Assembly (NCBI GenBank): GCA_024347015.1 | Contig: AP024889.1 | Span: 1,798,001 to 1,862,000 of the forward strand | Length of the DNA: 64,000 nt | Origin: Vibrio pectenicida | Lineage (GTDB): Bacteria; Pseudomonadota; Gammaproteobacteria; Enterobacterales; Vibrionaceae | Direction: 5' to 3' | Part shown: positions 1 to 8,628 of the stretch, piece after piece | Numbering within the stretch: the stretch's first letter is position 1 | Layout: each line of letters opens with the position of its first letter | Notes under the pieces: generated by a model | Told to the model about the DNA's origin: nothing | The model's input: only the letters and a program-made list of their open reading frames with translations | Database searches by the model: none | Made by a program: the position numbers and the translations under genes

Positions 1-2815
1 CTTCACTATCAGAGATATGATCTTGAGCAGCATCATTGCTGTTGAAGAAGATGTCTGCATTGCCGCTTGGATCCAATGTGACAGTAAAGTCTTCCGCTTG
101 AGGTGGATTATCAGCAAAATCTAAAATCGTTGCACTAGCACTGGTCGAGGTTGGCGCTAATACCGTCCCGTTACCAGCGCTGACCGACAGGCTGAAGCTT
201 TCATCACCTTCATAGACACTGTCTTGCTCGGTAACCACTTTTACATTCACAGAATCAGAGCCCGCCGGAACAACAATCTCGCCAGAGTCAGGGACATCCT
301 GCCAAGTCCCATCCGTCGTTTGATATTGATAAGCAGACAAATCTTGCGATGAGGTATCACCGGCATTCAACGCTAAGAAGAAAGACACCGCGGAAGTGGC
401 CGTATTGGAGAGCTGGACAGTAAAGTTCGCGGTATCACCTTCTGCCACATCACCACCACCAACAATGGATACCTGTGGGCGATCTCTATCGTCGGTAATA
501 GTACCGGTACCTGTATCAGTTAGATTAAAACGGTCACCGCCCACCGTTGCGCTGGCATTAGCGCTTAATGTGAAGCTTTCTGACCCTTCAAAAATACTGT
601 CGTCTTGAGTTTGAACCGACACCTGAATATCGGTCGCATTACCAGCAATGGTATAACTGCCATCATTGTTGGCCGTCGCCGAATACGTCACACCATCAAG
701 CTGATAACTCACACTGAGTGGGTTTGAGGCAAAGTCGTCCCACTCCGCGTTTTGACCATCTAGGCTCAATGCAAACTCATACGTCACATCCCCATCGACA
801 TCATTTGAAAGCTCAACATTAAATACCGCGGCGCCGCCTTCCACCACACTGTCCGAGCTGACGCTTAACTCTGGCGTATCAGCATTATTAGCCCCATCTC
901 TATCGTCGGTAATAGTACCGGTACCTGTATCAGTTAGATTAAAACGGTCACCGCCCACCGTTGCGCTGGCATTAGCGCTTAATGTGAAGCTTTCTGACCC
1001 TTCAAAAATACTGTCGTCTTGAGTTTGAACCGACACCTGAATATCGGTCGCATTACCAGCAATGGTATAACTGCCATCATTGTTGGCCGCCGCCGAATAC
1101 GTCACACCATCAAGCTGATAACTCACACTAAGTGGGTTTGAGGCAAAGTCGTCCCACTCCGCGTTTTGACCATCTAGGCTCAATGCAAACTCATACGTCA
1201 CATCCCCATCGACATCATTTGAAAGCTCAACATCAAATACCGCGCCGCCGCCTTCCACCACACTGTCCGAGCTGACGCTTAACGCTGGCGTATCAGCATT
1301 ATTAGCCCCATCTCTATCATCGGTAATAGTGCCAGTACCTGAATCGGCTAGATTAAAACGGTCACCGCCCACCGTTGCGCTGGCATTGGCGCTTAGCGTG
1401 AAGGTTTCTGACCCTTCAAAAATACTGTCGTCTTGGGTTTGAACCGACACCTGAATATCGGTCGCATTACCAGCAATGGTATAACTGCCATCATTGTTGG
1501 CCGCCGCCGAATACGTCACACCATCAAGCTGATAACTCACACTAAGTGGGTTTGAGGCAAAGTCGTCCCACTCCGCGTTTTGACCATCTAGGCTCAATGC
1601 AAACTCATACGTCACATCCCCATCGACATCATTTGAAAGCTCAACATCAAATACCGCGCCGCCGCCTTCCACCACACTGTCTGAGCTGACGCTTAACTCT
1701 GGCGTATCATCATCTTGGATGATCGTTATTAGTTCTCCGCCACCTACGGTGCCAGATCCAGACGTTAGGTCTAGCTGAAAGTCTTCGCTGCCTTCAAATA
1801 CATCATCAGCTGTGGTAGCAAGTGTAATATTTAGTGAAGTCACTCCTGCAGGTACATTTACGGTTCCGTCAGATCCAACAATAAGTATTAAACCACCAGC
1901 TGTTGTGACCGTAATCGATGAAAGATCACCTATTTCGGCAGAGTTAAGCGACAATGATAAGTTTATCTGTGTCTCTTGCGTGGATGGCTTATCAAAAGTA
2001 GCTACATAGATTGCAGAATCACCTTCATTTACTTGGCTCGGCCCCGTAAGAGAAACCTCCGGAATAGGTGTAACCTCAACATTCACAATGGCTGTATCTG
2101 CTCCACCATTGCCATCATCAACAGTTATCTCAAATGAGTCTGCACCATCAAAATTTGTATTTGGAGTGTAAACCCAAATACCACTGATTGGGTTGATGAA
2201 GACTTCTCCATTTATGGGGCTCGTTGAAATTACGAAAGATAATGCATCTTGAGGATTTGGATCAGTTGCAAAAATCTGACCGCTAACTGCATTGTCTTCA
2301 TCGGTTACAACAGAGAGGTTATCAGCTAAAGGAGATTGATTTGCATCTGTTAAAGTAGGAGATTGCTGAAATGCGCGAAACTGCTCAACAATTGATAAAC
2401 TCTGAGTTCGGCTTAAACCAAGCTCACCGAATAAACCTTCAGTATCAAACGCTGTTCTGGGGGATGTTTGATCTGCTGTTCTCGCCACAGAACCAATTGC
2501 CGATGGACTGGAGCCAACCTGGCTCCCAGATGCAGTAGCGAATTCATCACCTAATTCAGTAGGATCTTCTCCCGACTCTAAAGCATCAATAATATCATCT
2601 ATATCTGAAGTGATATCCAAAATATTTGAATCATCGTCAGCAAATCCAATGTTAATATTTTTAATTTCAGAATCAAATTGAGAACTAGATATGAATACCT
2701 CACCTGGTGACGTTTCATCAGTTGTACTTGCTACACGAACATTACCATCTCGACCAATGATAACTGTCTGACCTGCCGCCAATTTATTCGTCGCTAGATA
2801 CGGCTTGACATCCAT
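1..2815 (-). CDS. LapA/RTX-like large surface adhesin, N-terminal part (runs off left edge)
   Basis: Open from an ATG at 2813-2815 to the left edge with no stop, so about 938 residues are visible and the C terminus is missing. A strong GGAGG sits just upstream of the ATG. Residues 1-110 resemble the LapA-type N-terminal retention module, which holds type I secreted adhesins in the outer-membrane pore. The segment DALESGEDPT is followed by TASG at residues 94-97, where LapA has the LapG protease site TAAG. Then come a cadherin-like domain (about 150-250), a Calx-beta-like domain (about 265-360), and 138-residue Calx-beta-like repeats from about residue 363. The visible end (NSNDAAQDHISD) resembles a stretch of the giant adhesin at 42573-64000 (DSNDVALDRISD). 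No Sec signal is seen, as expected for type I secretion. The family call is firm; ligand and full length are unknown. Confidence 0.85.
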   Translation of the reverse strand, partial: MDVKPYLATNKLAAGQTVIIGRDGNVRVASTTDETSPGEVFISSSQFDSEIKNINIGFADDDSNILDITSDIDDIIDALESGEDPTELGDEFATASGSQVGSSPSAIGSVARTADQTSPRTAFDTEGLFGELGLSRTQSLSIVEQFRAFQQSPTLTDANQSPLADNLSVVTDEDNAVSGQIFATDPNPQDALSFVISTSPINGEVFINPISGIWVYTPNTNFDGADSFEITVDDGNGGADTAIVNVEVTPIPEVSLTGPSQVNEGDSAIYVATFDKPSTQETQINLSLSLNSAEIGDLSSITVTTAGGLILIVGSDGTVNVPAGVTSLNITLATTADDVFEGSEDFQLDLTSGSGTVGGGELITIIQDDDTPELSVSSDSVVEGGGAVFDVELSNDVDGDVTYEFALSLDGQNAEWDDFASNPLSVSYQLDGVTYSAAANNDGSYTIAGNATDIQVSVQTQDDSIFEGSETFTLSANASATVGGDRFNLADSGTGTITDDRDGANNADTPALSVSSDSVVEGGGAVFDVELSNDVDGDVTYEFALSLDGQNAEWDDFASNPLSVSYQLDGVTYSAAANNDGSYTIAGNATDIQVSVQTQDDSIFEGSESFTLSANASATVGGDRFNLTDTGTGTITDDRDGANNADTPELSVSSDSVVEGGAAVFNVELSNDVDGDVTYEFALSLDGQNAEWDDFASNPLSVSYQLDGVTYSATANNDGSYTIAGNATDIQVSVQTQDDSIFEGSESFTLSANASATVGGDRFNLTDTGTGTITDDRDRPQVSIVGGGDVAEGDTANFTVQLSNTATSAVSFFLALNAGDTSSQDLSAYQYQTTDGTWQDVPDSGEIVVPAGSDSVNVKVVTEQDSVYEGDESFSLSVSAGNGTVLAPTSTSASATILDFADNPPQAEDFTVTLDPSGNADIFFNSNDAAQDHISDSE
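70..1725 (-). repeat. 414-bp tandem repeats (138 residues) in the left-edge adhesin
   Basis: The anchor ctctatc recurs at 484, 898 and 1312, spacing exactly 414 bp, which gives three close copies between 484 and 1725. A more diverged copy lies at about 70-483. Each copy encodes a Calx-beta-like domain containing SVSSDSVVEGGG and a FEGSETFTLS-type strand. The close copies differ by scattered single bases, which suggests recent duplication or gene conversion. More copies probably follow beyond the left edge. Confidence 0.9.
2525..2536 (-). other. Variant LapG-type cleavage motif (TASG)
   Basis: These bases encode Thr-Ala-Ser-Gly at residues 94-97 of the left-edge adhesin. LapG cleaves LapA between the two alanines of TAAG. 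Here the second alanine is serine (codon TCT), while the surrounding context (DPT upstream, GSS downstream) matches the paralogue at 63930-63941, which has TAAG. Whether TASG is cut cannot be told from sequence. Confidence 0.6.
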
Positions 2816-3280
2816 GACACCTCCAATTCTTACTAATCTCTAGCCAGTCAAAGGTATGACATAAATGCAACCAAGCACATTCCATACCACATTTAGGAAA
2901 TCCGGTGTGATCCTTACTCCAGAGGAGATACTAAACAGTATTCATATTACTATGCAAGCTATTGGTCCAAGTAAAACTGATATTTTTTCATTACCTTAAC
3001 CTCTCTCTCGAAAACCAAAACGATCCAAACAGCAAAAGTTACGATACTAAATTCATATAAAATAATATTTATCGAAAAACCACATATTGAGTACAGTAAA
3101 AATAAAAAATGGTGCATGGTTGGTGAAACATCAGAATTGGTAATATTTTAGATCAAGATCAATTTCATTTTGTTCATTATTTAATCAAATGCAATCTTTG
3201 ATGTATAATATATATGCACCAAGTAACTTATAAGAATAAAACTAAAAAATAATATTTAAACAATGTCAGAAGGAAGGAAA
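2816..3280. promoter_or_regulatory. Divergent AT-rich regulatory region between adhesin and small ORF
   Basis: This 465-bp stretch without a clear gene separates the minus-strand adhesin from a plus-strand small ORF. It is strongly AT-rich. It holds an FNR-like site at 3149-3162 and a TATAAT hexamer at 3204-3209 on the plus strand, with only a weak -35 (ttaatc, 3181-3186). I cannot assign a clear promoter for the adhesin itself. Confidence 0.5.
3149..3162 (-). promoter_or_regulatory. FNR-like box
   Basis: Read on the minus strand the site is TTGATcttgATCTA, matching 9 of the 10 fixed positions of the FNR consensus TTGATnnnnATCAA. It lies about 340 bp upstream of the adhesin start and about 55 bp upstream of the TATAAT at 3204. 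Which gene it would control, if any, is unclear. Confidence 0.4.
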
Positions 3281-3508
3281 ATGAAACGGGATATGTTCGG
3301 TATTTGCCTGTCTAAATCTATGCTATCGCACAACTTGTCCAGCACTTTCACTCATGTTAGAGCTTATAAAAAGTCTAAATACAGTGATGGTGTAAAAGTC
3401 ATGTGCTCGTACCCGCAGCTATCTGGAGAAGAGCTGCTTACAACTATTAAGTCTTCTAGAAGTTTGTTGTGGCGAGCTGAGTTTATATGCCCAAGCCAAG
3501 TAAAATGA
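3281..3508 (+). CDS. Small hypothetical protein (75 aa)
   Basis: I do not recognise this protein. The frame is open from 3263, but the better start is the ATG at 3281, which is directly preceded by AGGAAGGAAA, a good ribosome-binding site. The product is basic and polar with three cysteines and no membrane segment or signal peptide. A TATAAT hexamer lies about 70 bp upstream and a stem-loop follows the stop by 5 bases. A ribosome-binding site, a candidate promoter and a terminator favour a real gene, but length and lack of known relatives leave doubt. Confidence 0.45.
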   Translation: MKRDMFGICLSKSMLSHNLSSTFTHVRAYKKSKYSDGVKVMCSYPQLSGEELLTTIKSSRSLLWRAEFICPSQVK

Positions 3509-3513
3509 TAAAC

Positions 3514-3543
3514 AAAAGGAGCACATCTCGTGCTCTCCTTTTC
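3514..3543. terminator. Bidirectional terminator between small ORF and TPR gene
   Basis: AAAAGGAGCAC and GTGCTCTCCTTTT flank a five-base loop. The hairpin has one bulged base, with A-run and T-run on opposite sides. It lies between two convergent stops (3508 plus, 3543 minus) and can serve both. Confidence 0.7.
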
Positions 3544-4718
3544 TACGCAGCAGTTCGATCATGGTTTGATGATGCACGAATCTGAGATAAGAACCTTATC
3601 CAGTTTTTAGCCTGAATTGAAGGTTCAAAACTATCAGATTGCTTGGCTTGATATAAAGCTTTATCTAACTGATTGAGCTTATAAAAAGCACGAGTTTTGA
3701 CTAGAGCGACATCCGCCTTATTATCTTCAATCTTATCAAGAGCAGAGATGGATGCCTTATAGTGCCCTTGCTGAACAAGAAGCTGAGCAAGATTCCAATT
3801 ATATTTTGGTTCTATTCGCGCAGCTTTTTTCCAGACTGAAATCGCTGAATCCCACTCTTTCGCAAGTTGCCAATATGTTGCCTGCTCGACAAGTAGTTTG
3901 ATATCCGTTTGAGCTTCTTCTAGCTCACTAATTTCGATTGCAGCTTTTTCAGGTATACCTTGCTTGGAATAAAGTTGAGCTAATATACGGCGATCGTATT
4001 GACTAATAGGCAGTCCTTTAAGTTTAGCCAATGAAAGCGTTCCAAGAGCCTGTTTTCCTTGCCCTATTTGAATTTGTAACACAAATAATTGTCGCCACCA
4101 TTGGAGCTTATTAGGTTCTATCGCAATGAGCTGCCCGAGTGTACCGATCGCATCATGTGAAAATTTTAGCGCTAATTGAGCCCCTAACTTGAGAGAAAGC
4201 GGTTGCAGGCGATCATTACTATCAGCACTCAAATAACGATCAGTTGCCACTATTACATCACGCCACTGCTCAAGCTGATAGTGAGATTGAGCAATACGCA
4301 GCCAAATGTCGACTTTCTGCTGAGTTGGTGGAACGACTTTAACCAGTTGGTAATAATGCTTTAATGCTTGAGTAAAATCACGCTCCGTAAGATAAAGGTC
4401 TGCGAGCATACGCTGACTCACCCATGCCTGCTCATCTTGCAATAAACCACTGGCAACAGCGTACCTCATTTGTTCAATCGCTTGCTTGGTTTTTCCTTCT
4501 TGCCAATAAAACACAGCCATAACTCGTGCAACAAAGGCTTTGTCATAATCAAATGATGTCTCGGTCTCTCGTAAGACCTCAATTGCTTGTTTGAGCTTAT
4601 CGTTCTGAGCTAGCTGGTTTGCCTGCTGCAAACGACCAGCAGTGTAGTGGCTAAGATCACGAGCAACAGCTAGCGATGAGAACAAAAACATAGCAATCAG
4701 AGCAAATTGTTTAATCAT
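3543..4718 (-). CDS. TPR-repeat protein of the TonB2 operon
   Basis: A 391-residue periplasmic protein, last gene of the TonB2 operon. Residues 1-19 form a signal peptide ending near AVA-RD. The rest is helical and made of degenerate tetratricopeptide repeats (for example YWQEGKTKQAIEQMRYAV and LAQLYSKQGIPEKAAIEI). Its ATG overlaps the tonB2 stop as ATGA, so the two are translationally coupled. TPR proteins are found at this position in other Vibrio TonB2 loci. A role as scaffold for the energy-transduction complex is inferred from context. Transcription probably ends at the hairpin at 3514-3543. Confidence 0.85.
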   Translation of the reverse strand: MIKQFALIAMFLFSSLAVARDLSHYTAGRLQQANQLAQNDKLKQAIEVLRETETSFDYDKAFVARVMAVFYWQEGKTKQAIEQMRYAVASGLLQDEQAWVSQRMLADLYLTERDFTQALKHYYQLVKVVPPTQQKVDIWLRIAQSHYQLEQWRDVIVATDRYLSADSNDRLQPLSLKLGAQLALKFSHDAIGTLGQLIAIEPNKLQWWRQLFVLQIQIGQGKQALGTLSLAKLKGLPISQYDRRILAQLYSKQGIPEKAAIEISELEEAQTDIKLLVEQATYWQLAKEWDSAISVWKKAARIEPKYNWNLAQLLVQQGHYKASISALDKIEDNKADVALVKTRAFYKLNQLDKALYQAKQSDSFEPSIQAKNWIRFLSQIRASSNHDRTAA

Positions 4719-5332
4719 TTTGATAGTGTGAACTCCAATTTTACCGTCTGCCCTTGCTGAGAAACCGATTTCCCGTCAACGATTTTTGGCTGATATTTCC
4801 ACTTTTTAATCGCATATATTGCCTCTCGATCGAACATATACTTAGGCTGTGATTTTTGAACTTGAATATCAACGGGCTTACCTGTTGGGTCTATAGTGAA
4901 CCTAATTAACACATAACCTTCCACTTGGCGCTTTTCAGCTTTGGCAGGGTAACGAGGTTCAACACGATATATAGGCATCGCTTGCTGCTGAATACCAAAG
5001 TCACCAAATTCAGGCGCGCTAATTGCCAAACCATCAATACTAGTATCAAGACCAAGCGCTGGCTTCAACGTATCAGAGACACTAGTGATATTGTTATTCA
5101 CACTCGAAACTGGCATTTGTTCCGGCAATTTGGGCATCTTAGGCTGTTCTGGGATGCTGCGCTGGCGACGTTGAGTATCTGTATCGTTTTCAACAACAAG
5201 CATATCAAAGCGTAACGGTGCATCATCACCTAAGGCCTGTCTGTCACTAATATTAACCATCCATGCCATTAAGGCGAAAACGGTTAAAGTACATACTCCG
5301 GCCATTGGAACAGCTATTAACCAACGCAGCAT
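4715..5332 (-). CDS. tonB2: TonB2 energy transducer
   Basis: A 205-residue TonB-family protein that carries inner-membrane proton-motive energy to outer-membrane receptors. It has one N-terminal membrane segment (about 4-27), then a short linker with Pro/Lys-rich QPKMPKLPEQ. The C-terminal TonB domain (about 115-205) contains the family motif RVEPRYPAKAEKRQVEGYV and ends KVWKYQP-like (IKKWKYQPKIVDG). The short linker is typical of TonB2 rather than TonB1. It overlaps exbD2 by one base and the TPR gene by four bases. No clear Fur box was found upstream of the operon. Confidence 0.93.
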   Translation of the reverse strand: MLRWLIAVPMAGVCTLTVFALMAWMVNISDRQALGDDAPLRFDMLVVENDTDTQRRQRSIPEQPKMPKLPEQMPVSSVNNNITSVSDTLKPALGLDTSIDGLAISAPEFGDFGIQQQAMPIYRVEPRYPAKAEKRQVEGYVLIRFTIDPTGKPVDIQVQKSQPKYMFDREAIYAIKKWKYQPKIVDGKSVSQQGQTVKLEFTLSK

Positions 5333-5736
5333 TACTTTTTCTCCGCTGCCAGTGCGATATTTTTAACCCCTGCTTCTTTAGCAGCATCCATAACTTTGAC
5401 TACCGTTCCACTAAAAGCGTGCTCATCAGCCTGAATGACAAGTGCCGCATCAGGTTTATCCAAAAGCAAATGTTCTAGTACAGCTTGAACCCGTTCCACG
5501 TCGACAATTCGCTTATCAATGTATATGTCGTTAGACGAAGTCACTGCGGCAAAAATGCCAGCATCTTTTTGACTAACAGCGCTGCTTGCCTGCGGACGGT
5601 TAACTTCAACACCAGATTCCCTGACAAATGAACTGGTAACAATAAAGAAAATCAGCATAATAAATACGATATCAAGCATAGAAGTCAGATCAACTTGAGC
5701 TTCTTCCTGTTTATGGTGGCGTCGGCCCAGTCTCAT
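5332..5736 (-). CDS. exbD2: ExbD2 biopolymer transport protein
   Basis: A 134-residue ExbD/TolR-family protein, the proton-channel partner of ExbB2. It has a short cytoplasmic N terminus, then a single membrane helix at about 21-40. The helix contains the conserved aspartate in TSMLDIVFIMLIFF, the proton-binding residue of the family. A periplasmic domain follows, with DAALVIQADEHAFSGTVVKVMD. Length fits the family. The start overlaps the exbB2 stop by four bases, indicating one transcript and coupled translation. Confidence 0.95.
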   Translation of the reverse strand: MRLGRRHHKQEEAQVDLTSMLDIVFIMLIFFIVTSSFVRESGVEVNRPQASSAVSQKDAGIFAAVTSSNDIYIDKRIVDVERVQAVLEHLLLDKPDAALVIQADEHAFSGTVVKVMDAAKEAGVKNIALAAEKK

Positions 5737-6290
5737 CGCTGACTCCTTAATGACTTTTCTAATTTAATTTCTCTTACTTGGCAGGCTTTAAGTAAACGAG
5801 CATGGAAAAACATACCAAACAAGGCTGCCACCATTCCTGCCATAGTGGGTAAAGTCGCTAATGAAATCCCCGAAGCCATTAACTTCGGATTACTACTTCC
5901 CTGGTTTGCCATTACATCAAATACTGAAATCATTCCTGTCACGGTTCCCAAAAGCCCTAGCATTGGACAAATTGCAACTAACACTTTAATTATATTTAAG
6001 TTTTTATAGAGTTTGGTATGTGCTTGAGCCAGCCACCCTTCTCGTATTGACCGTGCGTACCATGAATGTTGCTCAGACCTTTCGTGCCAAGCTCTAATCC
6101 AATTTGATTTTTGGGTGGGAAACTCAACAAACAGGTAAATCACCCGCTCAATCATCAGTAGCCAACACAAAGCAACCACCCAAAATAACCACCACAGTAA
6201 TTGGCCTCCCTGCTGCATAAAGCCCTGCAAAGATATAGTCCACTGATTTTCAATGATTAAATCAGGCAGCATTGTGATGAATGAATCCAT
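5733..6290 (-). CDS. exbB2: ExbB2 biopolymer transport protein
   Basis: A 185-residue MotA/TolQ/ExbB-family inner-membrane protein. Membrane segments are visible at about 30-50 (LLWWLFWVVALCWLLMIERV), 105-125 and 140-165. The family core LVAICPMLGLLGTVTGMISVF and GISLATLPTMAGMVAALFGMFF is intact. It forms the stator of the TonB2 motor with ExbD2. The short cytoplasmic loop and length are typical of ExbB2. It overlaps ttpC by one base and exbD2 by four. Confidence 0.95.
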   Translation of the reverse strand: MDSFITMLPDLIIENQWTISLQGFMQQGGQLLWWLFWVVALCWLLMIERVIYLFVEFPTQKSNWIRAWHERSEQHSWYARSIREGWLAQAHTKLYKNLNIIKVLVAICPMLGLLGTVTGMISVFDVMANQGSSNPKLMASGISLATLPTMAGMVAALFGMFFHARLLKACQVREIKLEKSLRSQR

Positions 6291-7639
6291 TAAGCCACTC
6301 TCTCCAGAGGTGCCTCATTCGCCACAGAGTCTTTCTCGGCTTGCTGAGCAACCAAAGAAATACCCTGCTTTTCGAGAATGTTGCGAATAAGCTCTGCCTG
6401 TGAACTAAGAATATTGTGCGCAAGCAAAAGTGGCATAGCGGCAATTAAACCAAGGACTGTTGTCATTAGAGCCATTGAAATTCCACCAGCCATTACTTTG
6501 GGGTCACCATTTCCAAATTGAGTAATTACCTGGAATGTTTCAATCATACCAATTACAGTACCTAGTAGCCCCAACATAGGCGCTAAAGCAGCTAACAACT
6601 TGAGCATGGATAAACCCTTTTCAAGTCGAGCTTGCTCATCAACCACCGCCTCAAGTAAACGCAACTCCAGAGCTTCAACAGTCAAGCGTTGATCTTTTGT
6701 GTATACAGACAAAATACGGCCAAGTGGATTATTACCCGGTATTTGCGGGGATTTGAGTTGAGCACAAATCTTTTGTCGAGTGGTCAATAAACTCGCGCCA
6801 CGCACAATAGCAATGACAAGACCAACCAAAAGTAAACCAAGAATAACTTGCCCTACAACACCAGCCGAGGCAAGCCTGTCCATGAAGCTTGGGCTATGAG
6901 CTAGTTGCTCAAGTAACACACCACGAGTTGGATCAAGTACGATGTTATTTATCTGACCAGAGCTTAGTAAAGATAGAGCCGGAGTATTTTCAGGTTGCTT
7001 TGAATAAAGCTGCGCCTCTGCCTTTATTGCATTCCACTTTAAATACCCTGCTTCTGAAATCAAACCTAATGAACCAACTCTAAGAGCCGGTTCAGTTTTA
7101 ATTATTCCTTCACCATTAACAAAATTCACCATAGTAGGCACAAGTTGTCTACTTGCTTGTATTTGCTCTTCAAGTGCTTTCCACAAACCTGTGAGCTGTT
7201 GCATTGAAGGTAATTCAGTTGCTGCTACTACATTTTTGACAAGCTCTGTATAATGTTGCGCATCGGCGGAAGTGACTGAACTATCTAACTCAGATTCTAA
7301 CTGCTTGGCATTTTGCCGAACTACGCCAAATACTTCTCCAAGACTTCCCGTTTCAAGTCGAAGCTTTTCTTCTAACTGGGCGAGTTTTTTTTCATTTTCT
7401 GAAAATTGAGCAGCAAGCTGGTCATTGCGAGCTTGTAAACCATTCCGCTGTTTAAGAAGAGAGGCTTTAATTGATTTGAGCTCATTTTCTGTTTGTTGGA
7501 AAGCTGATTCACGTTCAAGGTTATGCTGCCCTTGTCGAACACTTTCAGTTTTTGCTTTAGTAATAAGGTCATCGCTCGAATGAGCAGTAAAAGGCAAAAT
7601 CGATAGGCTTAAAAGACAAATAATCATTGGGAATTTCAT
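6290..7639 (-). CDS. ttpC: TtpC, ExbB-like protein with long periplasmic N terminus
   Basis: A 449-residue protein with a signal peptide (residues 1-21), then a long coiled-coil periplasmic region (about 25-115, rich in Glu, Gln, Lys, Leu). The C-terminal MotA/TolQ/ExbB domain has a membrane helix near 265-283 and the core LLAALAPMLGLLGTVIGMIETF plus GISMALMTTVLGLIAAMPLLL. In Vibrio TtpC is required for TonB2-dependent siderophore uptake but not for TonB1. The stop is adjacent to the exbB2 start, and the gene follows the DUF3450 gene with no gap. Confidence 0.93.
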   Translation of the reverse strand: MKFPMIICLLSLSILPFTAHSSDDLITKAKTESVRQGQHNLERESAFQQTENELKSIKASLLKQRNGLQARNDQLAAQFSENEKKLAQLEEKLRLETGSLGEVFGVVRQNAKQLESELDSSVTSADAQHYTELVKNVVAATELPSMQQLTGLWKALEEQIQASRQLVPTMVNFVNGEGIIKTEPALRVGSLGLISEAGYLKWNAIKAEAQLYSKQPENTPALSLLSSGQINNIVLDPTRGVLLEQLAHSPSFMDRLASAGVVGQVILGLLLVGLVIAIVRGASLLTTRQKICAQLKSPQIPGNNPLGRILSVYTKDQRLTVEALELRLLEAVVDEQARLEKGLSMLKLLAALAPMLGLLGTVIGMIETFQVITQFGNGDPKVMAGGISMALMTTVLGLIAAMPLLLAHNILSSQAELIRNILEKQGISLVAQQAEKDSVANEAPLERVA

Positions 7640-8404
7640 TTATTTTACCTCCATTACATTTAGCGTAAGAGGTAAAGTAAGTAAGCTTGGTGTTGCTTGT
7701 TTATTAGCAACATTAAATGCTCTATCCAGATCCGGTTTTAGCGCACTATCAAGAGACTGCCAATGTTTTTGTGACTGATCCCATGACCAAGACTTATTTC
7801 CGTCTAAACTACGTGCAACTAAAGAGACGCGTCCAAGGTGAAGAACTTGCGCTTCACGAACACTTTCTTCAATAGAGATTTTACTTTGGTAAACCCCAAG
7901 TTTGACACCGTAATCAAGCTCTATCTGATACGCTTCAAGAATACGACGATATTTCTCAGCATCACTTACGTCTGCGCGTACAATCATGTTATCGAGCTTA
8001 GCAATACGCTCTAATCGAGCTTCATGTTTTATGGGAAGATCTTCTTCTACTAATACTTTTAACCCAGATATCATTTGGTACATCAAAGGTACGATACCTT
8101 GACGCGTATTATTTATCTCTTCAATCTGAGATTCAAGATTTGATGCCTCTTTTGACTGGCTGTCCATCAATGCCAAAAGATGATCTTGATAAATCTCTAA
8201 ATTTTTAATCTCTTCCTTAAGTTGTTCGACTTGCGCTTGCAGGTTTAATGAATTTTCTGCAACCGTATTTATACGTTTCTGACTGGAAGCCGAAGTAGCA
8301 TTGGTGCTACGTTGGATGGACTGCGCATTATCAAAATTTGTAGCGACAGTATTTGTGCTAAATGATGCCACGAGCAACGCAAAGCAAGGTTTTATTAAAT
8401 TCAT
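7640..8404 (-). CDS. DUF3450 periplasmic coiled-coil protein
   Basis: A 254-residue protein, first gene of the TonB2 operon. Residues 1-21 look like a signal peptide (ending near NTVA-TN). Residues about 45-105 form a long coiled coil, followed by a compact region with QGIVPLMYQMISGLKVLVEEDLP, which is typical of DUF3450. Proteins of this family are regularly encoded next to ttpC/exbB-type genes. The molecular role is not established; assistance to the TonB2 complex is inferred from conserved gene order. The operon promoter should lie in 8405-8628. Confidence 0.9.
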   Translation of the reverse strand: MNLIKPCFALLVASFSTNTVATNFDNAQSIQRSTNATSASSQKRINTVAENSLNLQAQVEQLKEEIKNLEIYQDHLLALMDSQSKEASNLESQIEEINNTRQGIVPLMYQMISGLKVLVEEDLPIKHEARLERIAKLDNMIVRADVSDAEKYRRILEAYQIELDYGVKLGVYQSKISIEESVREAQVLHLGRVSLVARSLDGNKSWSWDQSQKHWQSLDSALKPDLDRAFNVANKQATPSLLTLPLTLNVMEVK

Positions 8405-8628
8405 AGTATGTCTATTTTTAAGGTTGCCAATTTACTATTGAGACGCAATCTCATTTACATCTGAGGACATATTAACGTGATTATCTAAAAATTCAATCAA
8501 CTATCTGCTTACTACTCAATATAAATGTTCAAATGCACAAAAATGGACAATTTTACCTCAATTTTTTAATTAAGGACAAAATGATGGCAAATATAAAATA
8601 GCGGTTTACATCAGTAATAAAAAGTTCA

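Noticed and set aside
6889..7083. Plus-strand frame opposite ttpC, and similar frames opposite exbB, tonB2, gyrA and nrdB
   Set aside because: All lie inside well-supported genes on the other strand.
8405..8628. Fur box for the TonB2 operon
   Set aside because: Only a partial match (GATAATCAC on the minus strand) was found; too weak to report as a site.
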